This document shows, piece after piece, positions 54,801-59,020 of a DNA stretch of 59,020 bases (positions are counted from its first letter, which is position 1; each line of letters opens with the position of its first letter). Below the pieces are notes generated by a model, which saw only the letters and a list, made by a program, of their open reading frames with translations, searched no databases and was not told the origin of the DNA. Location: NCBI GenBank assembly GCA_016931715.1, contig JAFGEF010000076.1, positions 1 to 59,020 on the forward strand. Direction: 5' to 3'. Both the position numbers and the translations under genes were made by a program. Source of the stretch: Sedimentisphaerales bacterium (GTDB lineage: Bacteria > Planctomycetota > Phycisphaerae > Sedimentisphaerales > Anaerobacaceae).

Positions 54801-55533
54801 CAAATTGTCACATCACTCTTTTATCCCCAAAAAGTCCCATGATAAACCGGAATCGAAACTGCTTTCGCAAATTAAAAACTCTTTGTACCGGAAATATAAA
54901 TATGGTGATTCGTATCTTGTCCCTGCCAAAACTTCAGTTACAGAATTAACTCATCGCGACGATGAATATGTGAAGTTCGATTACTCCGGCACGCTCAGCC
55001 GCCAGCCGGCAGCTTTGAAAGACAAACAGGGAGATACTCCGGAATCAAGATTGATAGGAACTGCATCTCATCTCGTAATATCTCAGCTTGATTTGTCAAA
55101 ACCTGTCGATGCCCGGGCTGTCGAGCAAATAAAAGAAAAACTTGCTGCCGGAAACTTCCTGACTGAGAATCTTAATAAACATATTAATACACAGGCAATA
55201 GTCAGCTTTTTCGACAGCAAGCCCGGAAGATTGTCACTTGATGGGAAAAATACAATTCTTCGCGAATGGCCATTTACTTTCGCAGAAAAACAGGCAGGTA
55301 ACGATTTCATTATTGTTCAGGGAATCATTGACATGCTGATTCATGCGCCCGACGGACTGGTTATTATCGATTTTAAGACGGACAGAGTAACAGCAAAACA
55401 GGTTAACAACCGGGCAGAGCTTTACAAGGGACAGTTGGAGCTTTACGGCAGAGCGGCTGAATCCATTTTAAAAATAAATACAATTTCCAAATGGCTGTAT
55501 TTTCTCAGCCCGCAAATCGCTATCGAGGTATAG
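51835..55533 (+). CDS. addA: AddA-type helicase-nuclease subunit
   Basis: A 1232-residue UvrD-like SF1 helicase and nuclease that works with AddB in recombinational repair. Motifs: Walker A ASAGTGKTAVL near 24-34, Walker B region FVDEYQDINSVQQRIL, motif V-type VSVHKSKGLEFPVVFL, motif VI-type LLAEEMRILYVATTRARERLIL, and the C-terminal nuclease LVIIDFKTDRV. I start at ATG 51835 inside the addB stop; an upstream TTG at 51787 lies in addB and is unlikely. All helicase and nuclease motifs are intact. Confidence 0.95.
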   Translation: MAEKKIKWTDQQQQAITAEGSDVLVTASAGTGKTAVLSGRCVHIVSGKSDVRNILVLTFTDAAAEQMRSRIAEMLKEEYLRKHDNSLRFQLILLQGSDISTIHSFCKRIITEYFYKLSLDPTFRVIDGDEQKLLKAEVLEKTIDWAWQQSDIHQDIKGLLYRRDLRINNGFLSKVIAFSEYLDGVVSRTQWYKRALHLSKITNVIDSEPGKKQIQIIREKIGNILEQLNWSVNLSLSHNAENVWAEKFINANIKPIEKCLQMLEKGDWSICVEMIRDYQKPRINKPKGVEDNIAELFHKIAKNAVDSFEELSELAVVNPEYLNAAGSKSGPQTHVLVELIRKFDQLYGEAKKKINCLDFADLEHYALKLLTADNSPDDKPLPSETALILRQRYKYIFVDEYQDINSVQQRILQMLSPGGNILQVGDVKQSIYAFRGAEPDIFIKQLENASREINNSASGFRVDLNKNFRSSKGILDFVNKIFSRIMTSSLAGIDYDEAALLKPAIEKEVKSETAGSDKKIVEFHVLDEKDNEQDSNDNQEEASGDDNNPYLISSRQRQAALIAKRIREIVGADSGKAEFQIFDRELDSYRDVQYRDIVVLMRSLAEKANDYVEILRLAGIPVSCQAAAGYFQATEISDCLSLLKVLDNPQRDIELAAVLRSPLFMVSDTELAKINIHGKTDNNQNFYNCILRYCETGKDKILSEKLQNIISQIELWRTIARRGSLADLIWQIYRRTGYLSFITALPNGQSRRANLLKLHDRAIQFEGFIGNTGIPSLTRFVEFFEKLQETGQDWAPAEPPNAAGNVVRIVSVHKSKGLEFPVVFLAELQSEFNRSDIKADCLINSEETLGLQIIDARSNRKFNTLAREVITEQKFKTLLAEEMRILYVATTRARERLILTASQKRLDCGQIISKGLYFKNNTIADWQLRICKSPLEWILLALSDQKILHDSFQTGLSDKTAGDELFSFTLYNQAQLQKLSEFVIRKKADKLSHHSFIPKKSHDKPESKLLSQIKNSLYRKYKYGDSYLVPAKTSVTELTHRDDEYVKFDYSGTLSRQPAALKDKQGDTPESRLIGTASHLVISQLDLSKPVDARAVEQIKEKLAAGNFLTENLNKHINTQAIVSFFDSKPGRLSLDGKNTILREWPFTFAEKQAGNDFIIVQGIIDMLIHAPDGLVIIDFKTDRVTAKQVNNRAELYKGQLELYGRAAESILKINTISKWLYFLSPQIAIEV

Positions 55534-55538
55534 ATTTC

Positions 55539-56792
55539 ATGAATGTATCCAGATTCGGTCAAAAAATCGCTTCCACATCGGGAATAGGCAGGCTCATGGA
55601 AGATTTGGGCAATGCAATGTCACAAAGCTCAAATACCTTAATGCTGGGAGGCGGAAATCCCGCTCATATCCCGGAAGTGCAGAAATATTTCCGAGACAGC
55701 ATAGAGAAACTGCTGCGTGATGGTTCAGCATTTGAAAAAGCTATAGGCAATTACGACCCGCCGTCCGGCAATATCGAATTTATCGAAGCTGTTGCGAAAC
55801 TTCTTCAAAAAGAGTATGGATGGAATATTAAATCTAAAAATATAGCTCTTACAAACGGCAGTCAAATTGCGTTCTTTATTCTTTTCAACATCTTCGCGGG
55901 GACATATAAAGACAAGACGGAGAAAAAAATCCTGTTTCCATTGACTCCCGAATATATCGGCTACTGCGATGTAGGCATGACCGATGATTTTTTTATCGCA
56001 CAAAAACCTGTTATCGAGCACGAAGACGAGCAGATTTTCAAATATCATATAGACTTTGAGAATTTGAAAATCGACAAGAGTATAGGAGCTGTTTGCGTTT
56101 CCAGACCTACCAATCCATCTGGCAATGTACTGACTGACCATGAAATTGACAGGCTCAGCAGGCTTGCATCCGCCAATAACATACCGCTGATAATCGATAA
56201 TGCTTACGGCTTGCCTTTTCCAAATATTATTTTTACCGAAATAAAATCAATATGGAATGAAAACATAATTTTATGCCTGAGCCTTTCCAAGCTTGGACTT
56301 CCATCAGCTCGCACCGGAATTATCCTCGCAAACGAAGAAATTATCGACATGGTCTCGAAAGTAAACGCCGTAATGAGCCTTGCACCCGGAGGAATGGGAC
56401 CTGTCATAACAACAGACCTGATTAAGACAGGCCAAATCATTAGTCTCAGCCGTAACATCATCAGACCTTTTTATCACAACAAAGCAAAGATTTCTCTCGA
56501 ACTGGCAATCCGTGAACTGAACGGAATCAAATTCCATATTCATAAACCACAGGGCACATTTTTTCTCTGGTTGTGGTTTCCTGAATTACCCATTACCGAC
56601 ACCCGGCTCTATGAGAATCTCAAACAAAAGAATGTCCTCGTAGTACCCGGCAATTATTTCTTCCCCGGCCTGAAAGAAAACTGGCCTCATAAAAATCAGT
56701 GCATCCGCGTGAATTATTCCCAGGATTCGGCAATTTTCCGCAAAGGCATAAAAATCATCGCCGAAGAAGTCAAAATAGCTTACAATGTATGA
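55539..56792 (+). CDS. avtA: Valine-pyruvate aminotransferase
   Basis: A 417-residue fold-type I PLP aminotransferase of the AvtA type, which exchanges amino groups between valine or alanine and their keto acids. The start MNVSRFGQKIASTSGIGRLMEDLG and LGGGNPAHIPEVQ are characteristic; VSRPTNPSGNVLTDHEI, IIDNAYGLPFP and the PLP lysine K251 (LSLSKLGLPSARTGI) follow. ATG 55539 has GAGGT about ten bases upstream and lies five bases after addA, so it may be read through from that operon. Confidence 0.93.
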   Translation: MNVSRFGQKIASTSGIGRLMEDLGNAMSQSSNTLMLGGGNPAHIPEVQKYFRDSIEKLLRDGSAFEKAIGNYDPPSGNIEFIEAVAKLLQKEYGWNIKSKNIALTNGSQIAFFILFNIFAGTYKDKTEKKILFPLTPEYIGYCDVGMTDDFFIAQKPVIEHEDEQIFKYHIDFENLKIDKSIGAVCVSRPTNPSGNVLTDHEIDRLSRLASANNIPLIIDNAYGLPFPNIIFTEIKSIWNENIILCLSLSKLGLPSARTGIILANEEIIDMVSKVNAVMSLAPGGMGPVITTDLIKTGQIISLSRNIIRPFYHNKAKISLELAIRELNGIKFHIHKPQGTFFLWLWFPELPITDTRLYENLKQKNVLVVPGNYFFPGLKENWPHKNQCIRVNYSQDSAIFRKGIKIIAEEVKIAYNV

Positions 56793-56887
56793 TAATATTA
56801 GGAAATATTGACGCAAATGAAGCTGCAATATTTTTAATAATGTGTAAATAAAAGTTTTGTATTTTATTAGACTTTCGGAGTTATGAA

Positions 56888-58147
56888 ATGCAGGAAGGTA
56901 GCATTCTCGCCCTTATCATGGGAGCATTAATAGCATTTAGCATATCATCTGTCTGTTCGCTGATGGAGGCAGCTTTGTTGAGCCTTTCCCCCGGGGAGCT
57001 GGCTGCATTAGAAAAGCGTAAACCAAAGATTGGTAATATTATTCGCGGCTTCAAAGAACAAATCGAGCTGCCTGTAACTGTTATTCTTTCCCTGAATACT
57101 GTAGCGCATACTGTCGGAGCAACGATCGTTGGTGCTGAAATAGCTCTGCTTTTCGGCGAAAAGTATATAGGCATATCTTCGGGCATATTTACTTATTTGA
57201 TGCTGCAATTTACAGAGATACTTCCCAAATCACTCGGGGTTCATTTTAACGTCTCTATTATTGAATGCAGCGCCCTGCCGCTTCGCTTTCTTACCCGTGT
57301 CCTTCGACCAGTGATAAATTTGTTAAGACTAATTAATCGTCCTTTCGAGAAAAAAAGAGGAGCAAATCATGTTGCTGCTCTCGATGAAATAAGCGCCCTG
57401 GCAGGCTATGCTCAACTATCAAAACAAATTTCTTCAAATCAGGCAAATATTATTACCGGTGTGGCTCTGCTTTCCAAAAAGACAGCGAAAAACCTTATGA
57501 TTCCAGTCGAACAGATAACCTTTTTGTCAACTTCTCAGACTCTGGGAGATGCAATAATAACCGCACATCTGGACCCTCACACACGTTTTCCCGTAATGGA
57601 AAACAATGACATCAATAAAGTTATCGGTTATGTCAATTTCAAGGAACTTGTTTACCGGATGCGAACCAATCCCGCTGACCCGACTCTTCAGGGTATTATT
57701 CGACCTCTGCGATTTGTAAGCGAAGATACATCATGCCAGCAGCTTTTGAAGTTTTTTGTTGATGAACACGAGCACATGTCGCTCGTACAAAACATAAAGA
57801 AATGTACTATCGGGCTTATTACCCTCGAAGACATTGTCGAGGAACTTGTCGGCGAGATTGAAGATGAATTCGATAAGCTCCCAAAAATGATGCACATGTT
57901 AAGCCATCGTGTTTGGATGGTTGGTGGCGGCGTTCAGATGCGCAGCCTGGCGGAAAAACTGGAAACGCCCAATTTGTCATGCGACGGCAACTTGTCGGAC
58001 TGGATTATAAAGCAAATCGGGCATATGCCCGCTGTTGACCAGAGAATAAAAACTGAACACCTTGAGTTTAACGTGCGCCGAATTAGACGAGGAAAAGTCT
58101 TCGAGGTTTTAATTACACCGGAAACAGTCTCGGCGCCCAGCAGATAA
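56888..58147 (+). CDS. CNNM/CorC-family membrane protein (DUF21-CBS-CorC_HlyC)
   Basis: A 419-residue protein with an N-terminal DUF21 membrane domain of three to four helices (1-140), a CBS pair (about 185-330; MIPVEQITFLS, TRFPVMENNDINKVIGYVNFKELV, IGLITLEDIVEELVGEIEDEFD) and a C-terminal CorC_HlyC transporter-associated domain. The family includes magnesium/cobalt efflux proteins and so-called hemolysins. GGAG lies seven bases before ATG 56888. It stands alone between avtA and fumC. Confidence 0.9.
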   Translation: MQEGSILALIMGALIAFSISSVCSLMEAALLSLSPGELAALEKRKPKIGNIIRGFKEQIELPVTVILSLNTVAHTVGATIVGAEIALLFGEKYIGISSGIFTYLMLQFTEILPKSLGVHFNVSIIECSALPLRFLTRVLRPVINLLRLINRPFEKKRGANHVAALDEISALAGYAQLSKQISSNQANIITGVALLSKKTAKNLMIPVEQITFLSTSQTLGDAIITAHLDPHTRFPVMENNDINKVIGYVNFKELVYRMRTNPADPTLQGIIRPLRFVSEDTSCQQLLKFFVDEHEHMSLVQNIKKCTIGLITLEDIVEELVGEIEDEFDKLPKMMHMLSHRVWMVGGGVQMRSLAEKLETPNLSCDGNLSDWIIKQIGHMPAVDQRIKTEHLEFNVRRIRRGKVFEVLITPETVSAPSR

Positions 58148-58186
58148 ATACTTATAATTCTTTATTAATAACTGAATATCTATAAA

Positions 58187-59020
58187 TTATTCTTGTGCAG
58201 CATCCTGCTGCGGAGCAATCATTTTGGCTGGAACAACAAATTTGTCAAAATCTTCGGCGCTTAAAATACCAAGCGAAACAGCCGCTTCCCTCAAAGTTAT
58301 ACCCTTGACATGTGCTTCTTTTGCAATAATTGCGGCTTTATCGTATCCGATATGTTTATTCAAAGCAGTAACGAGCATTAAGGAATTTTGCACATGTTTT
58401 GCTATGACCTGCTCGTTGGCTTTGATTCCGGAGATGCATCTTTGTCCGAAACTGCGGCAGCCATCACTTAATAATCTCACAGATTGCAATAAATTATAAA
58501 TAATTACAGGTTTATAGACATTCAGCTCGAAATTACCCGATGCACCTGCAAAGGTAATAGTAGTATCATTACCCATGACCTGAGCGGCAATCATCGTAAG
58601 AGCTTCGCATTGTGTGGGATTAACCTTTCCCGGCATAATCGAGCTTCCCGGCTCGTTGGCAGGCAGGCTTATTTCTCCGATTCCGCAGCGGGGTCCTGAA
58701 GCAAGCCATCGTATATCGTTTGCGATTTTGTTCAGTGACACAGCCAAAGTCTTCAATGCGCCGCTTGTTTCAACTATAGTATCATGAGCAGCAAGAGCCT
58801 CGAACTTATTGGGAGCCGATACAAAAGGCAGCCCGGTCAATTCGGCGATTTTTTTCGCTGCTCGCCTGGCATATTCAGGATGAGTATTTAATCCCGTACC
58901 AACAGCAGTTCCGCCGATAGCCAGCTCATACAAGCGAGGCAGGCATTGCTCGATGCGTTTGCTGCCACGCTCAACCTGCTCGGCATATCCGGAAAATTCC
59001 TGACCAAGCGTAAGAGGTAC
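58187..59020 (-). CDS. fumC: Fumarate hydratase class II, 5' end outside the window
   Basis: The frame runs off the right edge; the visible 277 codons are the C-terminal part. [31 protein letters not shown] and the family signature [16 protein letters not shown] are clear, as is the fumarase C-terminal domain ([32 protein letters not shown]). The enzyme hydrates fumarate to malate in the citric acid cycle. The end adds a short tail ([12 protein letters not shown]). The internal ATG at 58933 is not the start. Confidence 0.95.
   Translation of the reverse strand, partial: VPLTLGQEFSGYAEQVERGSKRIEQCLPRLYELAIGGTAVGTGLNTHPEYARRAAKKIAELTGLPFVSAPNKFEALAAHDTIVETSGALKTLAVSLNKIANDIRWLASGPRCGIGEISLPANEPGSSIMPGKVNPTQCEALTMIAAQVMGNDTTITFAGASGNFELNVYKPVIIYNLLQSVRLLSDGCRSFGQRCISGIKANEQVIAKHVQNSLMLVTALNKHIGYDKAAIIAKEAHVKGITLREAAVSLGILSAEDFDKFVVPAKMIAPQQDAAQE

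Noticed and set aside
58187-58933. 248-codon fumarase as a full gene starting at ATG 58933
   Set aside because: Clear fumarase sequence continues in the same frame to the window edge, so the gene is cut by the window, not short.

Overview
The window reads as a chromosomal segment of a Gram-negative-type, moderately AT-rich bacterium. My best inference is Planctomycetota, probably class Phycisphaerae (Sedimentisphaerales-like). This rests on a type II secretion (T2SS) pseudopilus operon with PilM/GspL-type and secretin genes, an ECF sigma factor paired with a large membrane HEAT-like protein, an rny-ymdB pair, paralogous arylsulfotransferase-like secreted proteins, REP-associated transposase (RAYT) remnants, and 'AATTTGGCTTTGTTTC'-type intergenic repeats. 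No rRNA, tRNA or CRISPR array is visible, so the taxonomy is inference only.

Layout. 1-81: partial copy of a palindromic repeat. 167-3964 (minus): trans-sulfuration PLP enzyme, two-cluster ferredoxin-like protein and a transglutaminase-like protein. 4700-20103 (plus): a 15-kb T2SS operon in the order gspE-F-G-H-I-J-K-L-M, a GspC/PilP-like gene, two Gly/Met-rich membrane-anchored proteins, and two secretin-type genes, closed by a strong intrinsic terminator. 20211-22185: phosphofructokinase and a VOC-fold lipoprotein. 22693-26184: a ParA-type ATPase fused through one membrane helix to seven cadherin/Ig-like repeats. 26406-30227: small basic protein, then ECF sigma factor and its probable membrane partner. 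30983-33440: rny-ymdB. 33441-39228: a repeat-rich zone with RAYT fragments and two full plus one degraded arylsulfotransferase-like genes. 39393-47202: TPR protein, two DMT-type membrane proteins, YgiQ, a DUF4160/DUF2442 pair, a SanA/YdcF protein and decayed fragments. 47304-59020: methyltransferase, addB-addA, valine-pyruvate aminotransferase, CNNM/CorC-type protein and the 3' part of fumC.

How parts fit. The T2SS operon supplies the motor (GspE), the platform (F, L, M, C-like), pseudopilins (G-K) and the outer-membrane channel. The channel appears to be encoded by two genes whose break falls inside one periplasmic N-domain: the first gene ends with the first half of a domain and the second begins, after its own signal peptide, with the second half. 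Gly/Met-rich tracts recur in late T2SS proteins and in the secreted arylsulfotransferase-like proteins, hinting that these could be co-adapted. Prepilin peptidase is not in the window.

The most unusual single gene is the ParA-membrane-cadherin fusion, which would place a positioning-type ATPase in the cytoplasm and about 800 residues of repeat domains outside the inner membrane. Other points worth attention are the split secretin, a MITE-like element, a duplicated ygiQ 5' end whose promoter predicts a leaderless mRNA, and several structured leaders. Functional names are from recognised sequence motifs only; no database search was possible.
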